Below are positions 34,927-47,703 of a stretch of DNA of 64,000 nt, piece by piece. The number at the start of each line of letters is the position of its first letter. Within the stretch, counting starts at the first letter, position 1. This DNA is from Paramecium pentaurelia (Eukaryota; Ciliophora; Oligohymenophorea; Peniculida; Parameciidae): NCBI GenBank assembly GCA_905183005.1, contig CAJJDO010000054.1:124001-188000 (forward strand). The letters are read 5' to 3'. The notes beneath the pieces were generated by a model, which searched no databases, had not been told where the DNA came from, and worked only from the letters and a program-made list of their open reading frames with translations. The position numbers were made by a program, and so were the translations under genes.

Positions 34927-36303
34927 TCAAGCTTCAGCCTCAAATCGTTTAAATTGAGTTTTATAGAAGACAGCAATGTAACAAAAAGGAATAATCATCA
35001 GATAACATGAAATTTAAAATCCATACTCAAGAAATTTAGGAATTACTAAGGTCATAGTTATTGTTATAGAAACAGCCTATATATTAAATATTTATTACAC
35101 AAGCTACTGCTGCTAGAACAGATCCTATTGCCAACTCTTATACTGGAAAGTGTTTTTCCATTAAGGCTTCCAATAAGACTGAATATAATCCACCTAAACC
35201 TGCACCAATAAAAAAATTAATAAACACTAATATAATAAAAGGTATATCTTCTAATAATATAATTTCGAAAACAAGTAACCAAAATCCTAAACTAATCATA
35301 CTTTTTATATAAATATCGTAATCTTATTGAATTCCAGCTTTTGATTACTTTTATAATTTCCAAGTACAGTAAATACCAGCCACTATTTAACCGACTTAGA
35401 AATATATACTAGTTTAAGTCACTTAAAGAAAGGTTTAACCCAAATAATATTGTTGAGTTCCTAATAACATAGTATAACACCAACTCAATCCTATAACTAA
35501 GTATATTAAGATTTTTACATGAAGCAATAGATAAAAAATCAAATGCTGATTCTTCTGCCATAACAATTTTTTATAAGGATTCCCAAGTTGTAAGTCTTAT
35601 TTCAATTATATCATGACGTAAGGATGGAGTTTTTAAAGTTGAAAGATTTAAGACTAAAGCTATTGTTGCAAATATTGCATTAAGAAATATCAAATTTTCA
35701 AATCGTACATTAAATTCATTTTCATCAACCTTATTTATATAAAATAAATACAATCTCATAAAAATATGACGATGAAATTATATATCCTATCAACATTCCT
35801 ACATTATTTGAATATTATGCAATAAATGTTGATAGTATTCTTTAATCATGAGCAAACCAAAGTTTTGATAAATCTATCTTAATTTAATATTTTACGTAAT
35901 GGAACTTAATAATACAAGCTTTCCCCTAATCCAATCAATCCGAAACTTATAAGTCCCATTTAATAATTTTATTTCACATATAATAAAAGCCACAATCCCA
36001 TTGAAGTTAAACAACAGCTTAGTAATTATGAGATTCCAAAAAATTTAATTATTATAGGATTGAAAAGAAAGGAAAAAGACATTATTGTAATGTAATACAT
36101 ATTCGGAAACCAATTTAAGTCATAGTCAGTAGTGCCATAATAGATGGCCACTTAAGACCAAATTGGTGATAATCCTGTAAACATAAATATATTCGACATT
36201 CTAAAATATGAATTCTTAAATACGAATTTAAGCAAAAACTTGTAAGTACAATCCATTAATAAAAACCTTCATTGTTTTATTGTATTTTACGATCCTCTTT
36301 CAT
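34927..36303 (-). CDS. MFS transporter, FLVCR/SLC49-like (paralogue 2 of 3)
   Basis: 421 residues with introns 36201-36223, 35874-35895, 35730-35751, 35497-35518 and 35077-35098, at the same five codon positions as in the other two copies. It starts MKEDRKIQQNNEGFYQWIVLTSF; key segments are NSMSNIFMFTGLSPIWSQVAIYY, LSKLWFAHDQRILSTFIAQYSNNVG and GLGGLYSVLLEALMEKHFPVQELAIG. The end is KTQFKRFEAEA. The pair of plus copy and this minus copy converge (183 bp between stops). Likely a plasma-membrane or vacuolar small-solute carrier. Confidence 0.8.
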
Positions 36304-36661
36304 TATAAACTATAAATTAAATGATTTCTAAAATTAATTTCTTTAAATTAGGTTAAAAAGGGCAAGTACAAATGAATCAGATATTTAAGTCTAAAATATA
36401 TATACAAAAGAAATAAAATCTAAAATGATCATTTTTAAAATAGATTCTATAATTAGATCAGACCTAAACATCAATTCATTTTTTTAAAATAAATATATAT
36501 ATTAAGAAATCAAATAACTCAAATATTTATAATAATAAATAAAGATGTATTTTTGGATTAATTAAAAAAAAATATATATATTTTATATTATATTGCATTT
36601 ATTTAAGCGATTAATATATATATAGACTATATAATTTTGTCATTTTTAAGAAAGAAAATGT
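36304..36661. other. spacer between two MFS paralogues
   Basis: AT-rich, with short AT dinucleotide runs near 36480-36500 and 36600-36620. No gene seen. Confidence 0.5.
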
Positions 36662-38049
36662 TCAAGCTTCTTATTCAAATCTTTTGAACGATGTTTTATA
36701 AAATACAATAATAAAGCAAAATGGCATTATTAATAAGTAACATGAGATTTAAAATCCATATTTCTAAAATTCTGGTAATCCAAAAATCATTATAACTAAA
36801 ACAGAAGCAATCTTTTTATATTAATAAGGCTTACACATGCTACTCCACTAAGAACACTTCCTATTGCTAATTCTTAAGCAGGGAAATGCTTTTCCTAAAG
36901 TGATTCAAGTAAGATTGAATAATATCCACCAAATCCACAACCTATTAAAAAATTGAGAATCTGTAAAATCCATAAAGGAACTTAATCAAATATAAGAATC
37001 TCTATTGCAAGTGACCAAAATCCTATTGAAACTATATATTTCATGTATAAATCATAACTTTATTATAAACCATGTTATGATTAGGAATGCAACTTCAAAG
37101 TATAAAATAATGCAATTGAAATTCCACCTACTTAATAACATATATTTGTTTCAAATAGTTCTATTGGTGTTTATCCAATATTATATTACTAGATATTAAA
37201 AAGTGCAGAATAACTCCAACCAACTCCAATAACTAATTTAACTTTTATGAATTTACAAACAGAAAAAGAAAGGAGATCGAATACAGCTTCTTCAGCAGTA
37301 CAAATCTTTTTAATTGATACCCAAAGAGGATCTCTTATTTAAATAGAGTCTTTCTGATTAATAGGCTTTTTAAGAGTTATAAGATTGCAAACTAAAACTA
37401 AAGAAGCAAAAATTGCAGTTGTAAATATTATATTTTAATATCTAGTTTGAAATTCATTTTCATCTACCTTAAATTATTTTATAATAATACCACATCATAA
37501 AAATAATAAAATGAAATTATGTATCCTAACAAAATACCAACATTACTTGAATATTATCCTATAAATGTAGAAAGAGCGCGTTCTTCATGAGGAAACCATA
37601 TTTTTGATAAATCTAAAATTATTTTAATTCATTTTTACGTAATGGAACTTAATAATATAGAGATTCTCCTAATCCTAATATAGCAAAACTTAATAATCCC
37701 ATTGTAAAATTGTTTCCTGAAATTAATAATATCCATAAGCCTGCTGTTGTTAAAATACAACTAAAAATTTATGATTGACCAAAGTATTTTAAAATTAATG
37801 GATTGAAACCAAAAGTTGTTGTAAATAATGATATGAAGTACATATTTGGAAACCAATTTAAATCATAATCTGTTACATTATAATAGATGGCAACAGATGA
37901 CCAAATTGGTGTCAATGCACTGTAGATAAAAATATTTGATATTCTAATATAAAAAATAATGTTTACGAGTTTAATGAGAAGCTAGCTAAGACTAGCCATT
38001 TATAAATATTGTTTGTTTCACTTACTAGGACAATTTTTGCTTATGACAT
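36662..38049 (-). CDS. MFS transporter, FLVCR/SLC49-like (paralogue 3 of 3)
   Basis: 422 residues with introns 37944-37966, 37613-37638, 37468-37490, 37233-37256 and 36812-36834, again at the same five positions. It starts MSQAKIVLVSETNNIYKWLVLASF and carries NSISNIFIYSALTPIWSSVAIYY, LSKIWFPHEERALSTFIGQYSSNVG and the late KHFPAQELAIGSV segment, ending KTSFKRFEQEA. It is closer to copy 2 than to copy 1 by eye. The three together form a local gene family with one inversion. Confidence 0.8.
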
Positions 38050-38288
38050 TTAATTATATCTGAATTATTAAATTTAATTTATCAAATTAAAAAATGGTGC
38101 TAATTTTGAACACTATTTAATAGTTTCATTATTAGTTAAGCATTTATAAATAGTTGATTTAAAGATAAGAATTCAATCATTAACCATCTCTTTTTTTTTA
38201 ATTGAGATTTTGAATATCTCTTTAAAGATATCCTGTGATTATTATCAAAATAAATTAATATTTTATTCATTTGTTAATTGCTTAAATA

Positions 38289-39457
38289 ATGAAAAGGTAT
38301 ATTGTGTATATGTACCAATACAAGGTCCGACTCAAGTTCATCAGATAGATCCTCCAAGTAAAATTCATCTTAAATGCTTTAGGAAAAAAGCCAAAAGAGA
38401 TCATAGAAAGAATTCAAGTTCATCAAGTAGCTCTAGAAGTACATTTCTTAGTTAAATTGTACTAGGAGACAAGAAAAAGAAATAGAAAAAGGAGAAGAAA
38501 GATAAGAAAGAAAAGATTTCATAAAGTAATTCAAACTTTGTGAATTTAGATATTGTGGCATCATAAAAGTTGTATATAATTTTGATAGTTTAGAACTTAA
38601 AGATCAAGATCTAGATCTAAGTCAAAATCAAAGTCTCATTCAAAATCAAAACCAAAGGATGATCCAAACATAATAAAAAAAGGAAGGGGTCATATGAATA
38701 GTTACCTTTTGTAAGTTTATTCTTGATTTTAATAAGTGGTTGGAAGAATGAAGATTTTAGTTAAGCTAATTCTTATTTGAAAAAGTATTAATAAAATCAA
38801 TTATTAATATTAGAATTGATTAAACTATTAGGAGAAAAAATAAACCACCTCAAATAAATAAACCTTAAGAATAAGGATAAACAACAAATGATGTGAATGT
38901 TAATTTAGAAAAAAAAGTTGATGATTAATAAGTATGATTATTAGTTCTTAGATTTAATAAGGTGGAAAGAAAAAATTATAATTAAGGAAACTATCGAAGA
39001 TTTAATAATAATTCTTCATATAGAAGATTTGATAAAAGAGATAGACGTGATTATGATAGAAGTTAGAGAAATGATAGGAATGATAGGAGTGATAAAAATG
39101 ATAGGAATGAAAAAAATGAGAGAAATGATAGGAATGATAAAAATGATAGAAATGATAATAGAAATGAAAAAAGTGACAGAAATGATAGGAACAATAGTTT
39201 CAATAGAGATAAATATAGAAATAGATTTAATGATAGAGATAGAGATAGAAATAATAGAGATAGAGATTAAAAAGGAGATGAAAGAAGTATAATTATAAAT
39301 TAATAATATAAGATTAAAGAAATTATTAATATCATTCTAAATGGGCTCATGATTGCTTTGAAAAGGATAAAGATTAAAGTCCTAATAACAATGTATTAAT
39401 TATTTGTAATTTATATTTTAGCAAGTTAAACCAAGAGGATCCCCTATATACAAATGA
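38289..39457 (+). CDS. RS-rich and Asn-Asp-Arg repeat protein, probable RNA-processing factor
   Basis: 308 residues with nine introns (38297-38324, 38358-38382, 38439-38465, 38572-38593, 38711-38736, 38785-38813, 38932-38961, 39287-39312, 39393-39421), the most intron-dense gene here. It opens MKRSDSSSSDRSSKKKAKRD with Ser and Lys runs, then alternating Arg/Ser and Lys/Ser (SRSRSKSKSKSHSKSK). Residues 175-270 are a degenerate repeat of Arg-Asn-Asp units. The C-terminus has HSKWAHDCFEKD and ends KPRGSPIYK. RS domains mark splicing and mRNP proteins; the W-x-HD-x-F motif recalls Btz/CASC3-type exon-junction proteins, but this is a weak resemblance. Confidence 0.75.
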
Positions 39458-39500
39458 GTAAGATAAATATGCATATATATATATTTTATAAATATATTAT

Positions 39501-41605
39501 TCAAATAGTCTTCATATCTAATAATCCTTAACAAAAGTCTTTTGGTTTCACTATATTAGTAGACCCAACCAACTTTGATAATTATGAATTATTTTACAGT
39601 AATTTATGAACTAACAATCTTTTGATTACTTAACAGACTTCTTATTTCTGAATAACTAATACCACCAATAACGAATATAATCTATTTAATATAACAAAAA
39701 TTTACCAATTTTTAAGTATAATTGATAGTTTCATCACTATTGTCATTTTATATCATTTTGGCTAATTATCCTCCTTTTCTAATAGATTTACCTCCACCTT
39801 TGTTTCCAACACCATCTTCATTTATTATAAAGGAATCAAATTTTTAAGGTTTTTTGTAATTAGATTCAATATAACTTTCTACTAATGTTTCAATTAAAGG
39901 AGTATTTCTAGATAATTCAGTACAAGCACTGGCCAATTTATGTTTAGCTTATTTTTTTAAATCATCATTAATTCTATTAGAGGATTTAGACTAAATATTA
40001 ATAATATAAAATATACTTTTTTCTGACTTCCTTTTGAAGGATTGACACCTAAATAAATTAGATTTAAGATTGCTTATTAATGTTCAGCTTTAATTTTATC
40101 AGTTAATATCTTTCTATCTTTTTCTGACATTTCTAAACCTATAGATGCTACAAATATATAATTTATATTTACTTAATAATATTAATCTTAATTTATCATA
40201 GTCATCCAATGTTTCACTCATTAATTTAGTGGCAACAGCACTTTAAATCTTAGTGGTTGAAATACTTTTACCAGCTCCATCAATACCAGTAATTAAACAT
40301 TACTCAATCTCACCTATTTCTTTAAGACCCTTATTTTCAAATATTGACCAACTCTTTTCTATTAATTTCTTAATTCAATTTATATATATATATATATACC
40401 ATGTGTAAGGTATATTTACCTAACAATTCATTATATTAAGGTAATGTCTTAACTATTTCAGACATCTAATTCAAATCTAAATTATTCATTTATCCTTAAT
40501 GTACTTTAGCAGTTGTATTGTTATTAACGAATTCTCTGAATTCAGCAGGTATTCCTTCTAATACTTATATAATGTGTCTATATCTTTAATAAATAAAAAT
40601 TGTATTTACTTATATCTATTAAATAAATCATCATTTTCATTAAATATTACTTTTTATTTAATTTATTTACCACCTGCATCAATTTCACTTTCATATATAT
40701 CATTTGTTATATCTAATAAATCATAGATCATAGATTAATAATAAAAATCATGTAACAATGGAGTAGCTACATCATATGATCTATCAATTATCATAACAGT
40801 TATCTTTCCAGCTTCTTTTTCAATATTATCATACTAATCATTTTTTTATTTAACAAAAGAAGCTAATAATTCTTGTAATCTTGTAGCTGTTAATTTTGCT
40901 ACTTATTCAGATAATTTATTGTCTGCTTGATTAAATAAAAATTCAAAAGAATAAAATTTATTAAAGGATATTAATAATGTAGCCAATTTATATGATACTT
41001 CTTTCAATAAATTTTACACATCTAAAATGTTTTTTATAATGAAATTACTTTATGAAGTAAAGGCTTAAGTCAATATTTCTGGTGTTTCTATAGTGAATAC
41101 TTAATCTGAAGTACAAGCAAAATCTAAATTTACTATTTTGAAAGAGGCAATTTTAGTTATTAATTAATTACCTATAAAAATTATATATGTATTCCATACA
41201 TTAAGCAATTTTTTGCATTAATCCTTAATCTATTTCATTTGATAAAAATAAATGAACAACACCATATTAAGGATTTTTTTTATCTTTAAAATCATCCAAA
41301 ACTCTTTAGATTGACTCTTATGTTGGAGAAATAAAATAAATTGCATGTAATTTTGGAAAAGGTTTTCTACCCAACTCTAATTTTTCAACAGCACTTACTC
41401 CTAATTCCATTAATCTAAACATTCAATGCATAAAATACTCTGCTAATTTCATGTATGCAGAAACAACTTTTACAGTTTTTTAGTCAACAATCAAAAAATA
41501 ATTCTAAACATTTGGGTTTGTTTAAATCAAAGATACAAATACTCCTTTTAATCTCTATTTACAAATCTTTCTTAATGAAAATCCATGACTAACTCCTTAA
41601 TCCAT
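39501..41605 (-). CDS. Sec1/Munc18 (SM) family vesicle-fusion regulator
   Basis: 631 residues with eight introns (41415-41438, 41172-41199, 40584-40609, 40369-40399, 40148-40172, 39991-40016, 39682-39705, 39573-39597). SM signatures are clear in order: FLIVDQKTVKVVSAYMKL, a PKLHAIYFISPTQES segment, VHLFLSNEI, ITVMIIDRSYDVATPLLHDFYYQSMIYDLL, a KLIEKSWSIFENKGLKEIGEIEQ segment and the closing IIFVIGGISYSEIR with LVGSTNIVKPKDFCQGL. SM proteins clasp SNARE bundles and syntaxins. The late form resembles Sec1/Munc18 (exocytic) more than Vps33 or Sly1, which would fit trichocyst or constitutive exocytosis; that is inference. The intron at 40369 carries nine TA units. Confidence 0.93.
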
Positions 41606-41657
41606 TATTATTAAAGCAAATATTAATTTTTATAATATAAATTTACATAGTAAGTTT

Positions 41658-42572
41658 TCAAAAATTTAAAGACTTTCTAGAAATATGACTATAAGCTCTA
41701 GATTAGCTATTTCTTTTGGAATTATTAGTTTTATTATCAGAATTCATTACTTGAGTATAATTTTTATCTGTACTTGAATTAGTTACTTATCTATTTGAAT
41801 TTAATGTTTAAACAATTAGTTTTTAATTTCTTAATACACTGATTTCTTATTTTATAAATTATTTTTCATTCTCAAATTTTCTATCAAATTCTAAAGTCTA
41901 CTATTTCACTCTATCTATTTCTTATTTATATTTTAGAAGTAATTTATCCTAATCATGTTATGATTAATACAGATCATTAAATTTTAAATTTTAATTTGTT
42001 TATCTTTATGTAAATAAGCAATATTCATTTTTATTACTTTCAGTTTCATTTAATTAATTTTTCATTTGAGTTATTTATTTCTATTATTACTCTTATTGTA
42101 AATATATTTATTATTTCATATTTTCATTTTCTATTTGTTACATTGATATTTTTTATTATAGCTCTTCTATGATGATTTGATATTTAGTTTTCATCAATGA
42201 AATCATACTGTCATATTATTATTAAAAAGTTAATAATTTTTATTGAAGGCATAGTTCTTTTTCATAAAAATCCTATTGCTATTGTTATAAGAGCTACCTT
42301 AAATGAGAAATCAATTATAAAAGTTGAATTTCCTTAGATTCTTATTGATTTTATTAATATGGGTAGTGTTAATTTTGAATTTTATAGGTATTGAAATTTT
42401 GATCTTGAATCATTTGATTTTATTATGCTTACTATGCTTATTAACTTTATCTTTTTGTTTTTTATTATAAGGATTCTTAGCTTTTAAATTAGGATTCATG
42501 AGAAAATTATGATAACAATAAATCATCAGAATTGTCATCCTAATTATAATAGAACTAATGTTGATCACTCAT
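41658..42572 (-). CDS. uncharacterised Gln-rich coiled-coil protein
   Basis: Intronless, 304 residues. A Gln/Ser-rich head (MSDQHQFYYNQDDNSDDLLLSQ) leads into a coiled coil from about residue 90 to 250, then a Ser/Asn-rich tail ending SRKSLNF. Most Gln are TAA or TAG, so only a TGA-only code keeps the frame open. No known domain. It lies 52 bp upstream of the SM gene start on the same strand. Confidence 0.75.
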
Positions 42573-42744
42573 TGATAACAGTAATGTTTTAATTATTAAA
42601 CTAAAATAATACAATTATTAATTATTTAATTTTTCCAATAATTATTGATTTGATAACAAACTTATCACTCAAAAAAAGAGCAATTATAATATGGTTTACT
42701 TAATAATATAAAATTTTTAATTTAAATAATTAAAATTAAATAAA

Positions 42745-44378
42745 TCAATGACCTGCTGCCATTGTTCCACATATAACACAAGTAATCAAAAATACCCAAC
42801 TCATTCCAAATAATATTTTTATACCATAATAAAAATATTATTTCTATTTACTTTTGAATCTAAATTTCTTAACCTTCTCTACCAATTTAATATAAAATAA
42901 ACTTGGCAATACAAATTAAATTGAATTACAAAACACTGCTCCTTTTATATTAAAAACTAAAGCAAGATTATCTAAAAATATAGCTCCACACATTAACAAT
43001 AAGAATAAACTAAGTGTTAATATATAAAATCTAAGTTTTTATGATTTCTTTTTCAATTTAATTTCTATAAGTTTCTCTTATCTTTTAGAATTGGTTTCAT
43101 CCAAAAATTATTTATAACTCTTAACTTCTTAAACAGTTTTTTTCTCTGAAGTTAATTACTTATAAATCTATATGAAATTATTTCTTCCCCCAAAAAATAA
43201 TACAGGTAACGTTAATGTTGTTGATACCACAAAAGTTATATTCAAAATAACATACAATAATGATCCAACCTCTTAAGCTTTAATACTCTTTAAATAATTA
43301 GTTTAAATCTAAATAGTATAATAAAATATATACATCATTTCCATAAGTGGCATATCCTAATACACCAACACATAGATATAAAAATGAAGCCATTGAATAT
43401 CCAGTAAACATAGCATAAGTCATCTTTATATCTGTTGGATTCTCCATTCCTTTAAAGATAGGGAATAAATTGAATTGCCAATTATATGCTAAAAGTAATG
43501 TTGGAAGTGCACTCATAGCATTTTTAAAATTGAATGTTTATGGAATCAATAAAGAAAATCCTATATCTAAAAATCAATATACCTTCAGGTGTTCCTTCTT
43601 TAGTAAAGAAATTATAAAATGCTAAACCAGTAAAAGTACTAATTGAAAGAATTGCAGTTAAACTGACAAATCTTAGTTTTTCTATTGATTTTACAATTAA
43701 AAGAGGTGTAAGAACAAGTCCAAGAATACAAAGTAAAAAAGTTCTTGATAAATAAAATGGAACTTCATAATCATCTCCCTTATAAAATTTAATTAACAAT
43801 TAAGAGGCATCTCCAAAAATTCTAGTTTATTTTATATTGATTTACATCAATTCACTTAAACATGTAGTTATATTTGATAGTGTAATAATTAAATTAACTG
43901 TATATATGATCCAACTGTGACGAAATATATAATATCCAATTGTTGAATAATTACTTTTTTTGCTTAAATTCTTACATTTCAATAATACTCTAGATGCTGT
44001 CATACCTAAAGAATAGACAATCATCATTATAACTATTGTTAATATTACACCAAAATTTTTCATCACATTTGGCTATTATAATAAATTAAAGTACAATTCC
44101 TAAAATTCCAACTCCAACCATGCTCTTCATAATAGTTATGCTTGTCAATATAAAGGATGCTTTAGATCCTCTTTTTGCCCATATAGATGACTAACAATTA
44201 GATTCCATGTAACTTTTCTCGATTGCTTCATCACCACTAATTATTTCAAAGCATAGGATAACCTTAATTGTTTAAAAGGGACTTCATTTCCAGATGATGG
44301 TAAATCAGTTGATAAAGGGTATGGATCATAGATATCTTGATAGACGACACTATAGAACGCACTATCATCATTTTTCAT
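42745..44378 (-). CDS. amino-acid/auxin permease family transporter (AAAP)
   Basis: 504 residues with introns 44237-44262, 44073-44094, 43822-43845, 43561-43582 and 43309-43333. After an acidic N-terminus the first membrane helix shows the family start (KASFILTSITIMKSMVGVGILGIPNVMKNFG). Ten or eleven hydrophobic segments follow, including FYLSRTFLLCILGLVLTPLLIV, ALPTLLLAYNWQFNLFPIF and TGYSMASFLYLCVGVLGYATYG. These are typical of SLC36/SLC38-like proton- or sodium-coupled amino-acid carriers. The first intron starts GTT and the third is 24 nt and frame-neutral. Substrate unknown. Confidence 0.88.
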
Positions 44379-44704
44379 GGTATTATTTTTTAAATTACTT
44401 AAATTTCTATATGGAGTATGAAGAATTTTTAATCAATTACGTATTATAATAAAATACATTGAAAGGTTTAAAAGGAATCATGTATTTGTTATATACATAT
44501 TTTTGATACTAAAATTATAGAATTTATAAGTAATTAGATAATTCTAGTAAATAATTTAGACTATTAAGTTGATCTATTGTAATATATTTTATCTCTACTC
44601 TTATAGTCTTTTAGAAATTTAATAGTTTGAATTAGGTTTCTAAGTTATCTTATCAATTCCTTTAGAATTATTAATTGATATAAAATAATTATATTTATTT
44701 TATA
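44379..44704. other. divergent intergenic region
   Basis: Between the permease start (minus) and the DHHC gene start (plus); should hold both promoters. No coding frame, repeat or RNA gene is recognisable. Confidence 0.5.
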
Positions 44705-45741
44705 ATGAAATAAAATAATTATCTTCGACATGGTTGCACTTAAACTCCAACTCTCTATTAATCACTAACTTACTTGCTTTACTTTCCAAATATCTTAAAC
44801 TGTTTTCTATTAATATCTTTACTTGATGAATCAGTAAGTGTATTATTGGTAATTAGGTTATACATTATATACTATTAGGACTTTTAACTTTACTATCATT
44901 GTTTTCTAGTATTAAAACTACTCTTAGTTGTCCAACTGATTAATTTTTGATATTGCAAATATAGTATCGCAAAAATGGGTATAATTATCCATTTATATAG
45001 AAAACATTTCAATTATGAAAATTACAAATTAGATTCATATTGTGATATTTGTGAAGCCTATGTTAAAGAAAATACAAAACATTGTAAACATTGTAATAGG
45101 TTATTCTAATTTATTATTTTAGATGTTGTCAAGATTTTGATCATCATTGTAAATGGGTTAATAATTGTGTTGGGATTTTAAATTATAAAATTTTTATGAT
45201 GATGATAACATCAACCATGTTTCAACTCTTTTACACATTGATTGTTTATATCAGAATTATCATATTATATAATACTGAATATGAAAAACTATAAATAGAC
45301 AATGAAATTCAAAAGTTTGTAACAAATTTCATATTAGTTTAAGCATTTTTATGATGAAAATGATTTAGATATAAAATACACACTCTCAATAATTATGCTT
45401 GTGGATTCATTTATTTTTTCTATATTACTCCTTTAATTATTCATTTTCCATATTTATCTTTCAATTAAAGGAATTACAACTTATGAATTCATAGTAAAAC
45501 CTAATATCAAAAAAGTAAATCCATAAATTAATGTTCTTAATATCATACCAGAAGTTATACCAAATGAAATTACATAAAAAAACATAAATATTTAAATGGA
45601 CAATAAAAATACAATGTACTTCTTATAATATTCATTTATAGAATCGAATTAAATTGTAGTGAATAATAATTGGCCTAAGAATCCTAAGAAAAATAGAGTG
45701 ATTAAACAGAAATAATTTTAAATAATTAAGTCCTATAATGA
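44705..45741 (+). CDS. DHHC-type protein S-palmitoyltransferase
   Basis: 305 residues with introns 44834-44856, 44979-45000, 45100-45122, 45319-45343 and 45616-45641. The start MKQNNYLRHGCTQTP is followed by two hydrophobic segments, then the Cys-rich DHHC domain: SYCDICEAYVKENTKHCKHCNRCCQ, FDHHCKWVNNCVG. The catalytic Cys-containing motif is DHHC with one intron placed just before it. Two more membrane segments and a TTYE motif (TTYEFI) after the last one complete the family layout. It acylates membrane-associated proteins, usually at Golgi or plasma membrane. The last intron is needed to reach the TGA at 45739. Confidence 0.93.
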
Positions 45742-45799
45742 AATATGTTAATTAATAAATTTGTGCAAAATTTATTTAACGAAAATCATTGCATATATT

Positions 45800-46903
45800 T
45801 CAAAATCTCTATTCTTTAATTGCTTATTATCTCCAACTTTCACTAAATTCATTAAGATTAGCCATAAATTCTTCTTAATATCCTATTGGAGCTGTTTATG
45901 GATTTTTTAAGGAGTTCAAATTTAGAGTTAAACCTAATGCTCTTTTATTTTATGGATCCTATTATTTTTTAATATAGTAATTATAAAATTTCCCAAATGG
46001 AGCTGATTCTTCTGACATCATTGATATATTTTCTTCAAAGTTCTTGTTATCTGATTAATGCTTTTATGTTTCAACTTAATCAGTATGTTATTCAATTATT
46101 TATGGATTATTTAAATTAGTATATCGAAGTGTAAATAGAAGAGAATTTAGGGTCTCTTCTGTTTTAATTGTAATTTATTTCTATTCTTAGATCCTATCTT
46201 ATAAGATTTTTTGTTATTATTATAATTCAGTGTTAAAATTTTACAATTTAGTAATTTCATTCATCTAAGATGCTAATTTCTATTATATTTATTTAGCCAA
46301 TATTAAGAATAAGGTTTTGAGATTAGAAAACACATTGACTTTCAATTCTACTTCCTTTAATTCAAGTTATTCCAATAGTTCTTAAAATTTAGTAATTGTT
46401 ATTGAATCCTATTGTTTCTTGCATTCTTCAGCAGTAAAGATGTCAATCTAGAGAAAAGGTGTTTTAATATTAAATTCTTTTTCCGGTAATGTAAAACTAG
46501 ATGTATCATCAGTCGTATGATATTTTTAGGGTTTGTTAACAATTTTATCTTGTATAATACTTGTTAGATAGCTTTACGAGAATTATGAATGAGATCCTCT
46601 AAGAACTATTATTTTAATATAATAATAGAATATTTACTTTCATCTAATAATTTCTATTTGATGTCAGAGGTTGCTTTTGATTATAATTTAGAGTGGACTT
46701 TTTAGTTGCTATTGTAGGATCTGTTGAGGTTTTATTTTGTAGAAGAATTCAATAAATATTTATTTGAACAACATTTAACTTTTGGAGTGTGATTTCTCTC
46801 TTTTGATTTATCAACAGATGTATGCTATTAAAAAATTATTTAAATGATTTACATGTTTTGTCAGTTGATCTAATTCTGATTTTATATTACTTTATCTGTT
46901 CAT
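45800..46903 (-). CDS. uncharacterised coiled-coil protein
   Basis: 347 residues with introns 46825-46852 and 46606-46637 (32 nt). The ATG was chosen because only the spliced first intron keeps the reading open (MNRQSNIKSELDQLTKH). The first third is Ser/Lys-rich and probably disordered; residues 160-260 are a coiled coil rich in Gln and Glu; the last part has a short conserved-looking segment (SAPFGKFYNYYIKKQQDPQNKR). No family recognised. It converges with the DHHC gene. Confidence 0.72.
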
Positions 46904-47703
46904 TTATTTATTAAATTAATGTTAAATAGCTCGTTATATTTAACAAGATAGAGAAAAAATTTAGAATATAGATATTAATATAAACTGATAAATCAAACTA
47001 AATGAAGATGGAATCAAGGATAATTAATTATTAGATAAGCAATTAAAAAGTATTAGAGATATTCAATATTAGCATTAATACTTATTAATATAAATATTTA
47101 GTACTTTAATATTTATATTCGATTTACTTTTATGTCATATATATATAGTTATTATATAACTTATTAATTGATAAAAAAATTGAATATATTTTTAATGAAA
47201 ATTTTTGTGATGGATTTTAGTAAGACTAAGATAATATCTAATATAACACATATATTATGATTAAATAAAAAAGTTGTTATTAAGAAAAATAATAAAAATG
47301 ATGTAAAGTTAGATTGTTTTTACATTGATCATATATAATAATCTAATTATAAATGAATGATAATATTTATAAAAAGATATTAATTAATTAATTTTTATTT
47401 CAATTTTAACATCAAATCTGTTCCATTTTTCTAATACTAAAATCAATATTATAATATGTAAGTTATTCATAAATCATAAGTTAACATATTATAAAAACAA
47501 TTTAATTGAAAAATAAATATATCCTTTAATATTAACTTTTATTTTTTATATTTTTCTAATAAAGATTAATTTACTTAAAACATCTTTATAATTTTGAGTT
47601 CGAATCATTATATATTAAGTTTATTATATACACTATCCATATTTTAAGATTGATTGATAAGTTTAATAAAATAATTTAGTTCTAATAAAATTCATAATTA
47701 AAA
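46904..47703. other. intergenic, 800 bp, AT-rich
   Basis: Divergent spacer before the calcium pump gene. Mostly A/T with short AT runs near 47130. A GTTCGAATC near 47600 looks like a tRNA T-loop but no acceptor or anticodon stem surrounds it. No gene is supported. Confidence 0.5.

Noticed and set aside
45319..45343. A 19-nt intron in the DHHC gene
   Set aside because: Extending it to the next AAG gives 25 nt in the same frame, which fits the size of the other introns.
47590..47630. tRNA-like T-loop sequence GTTCGAATC
   Set aside because: No acceptor stem, D arm or anticodon stem can be drawn around it.
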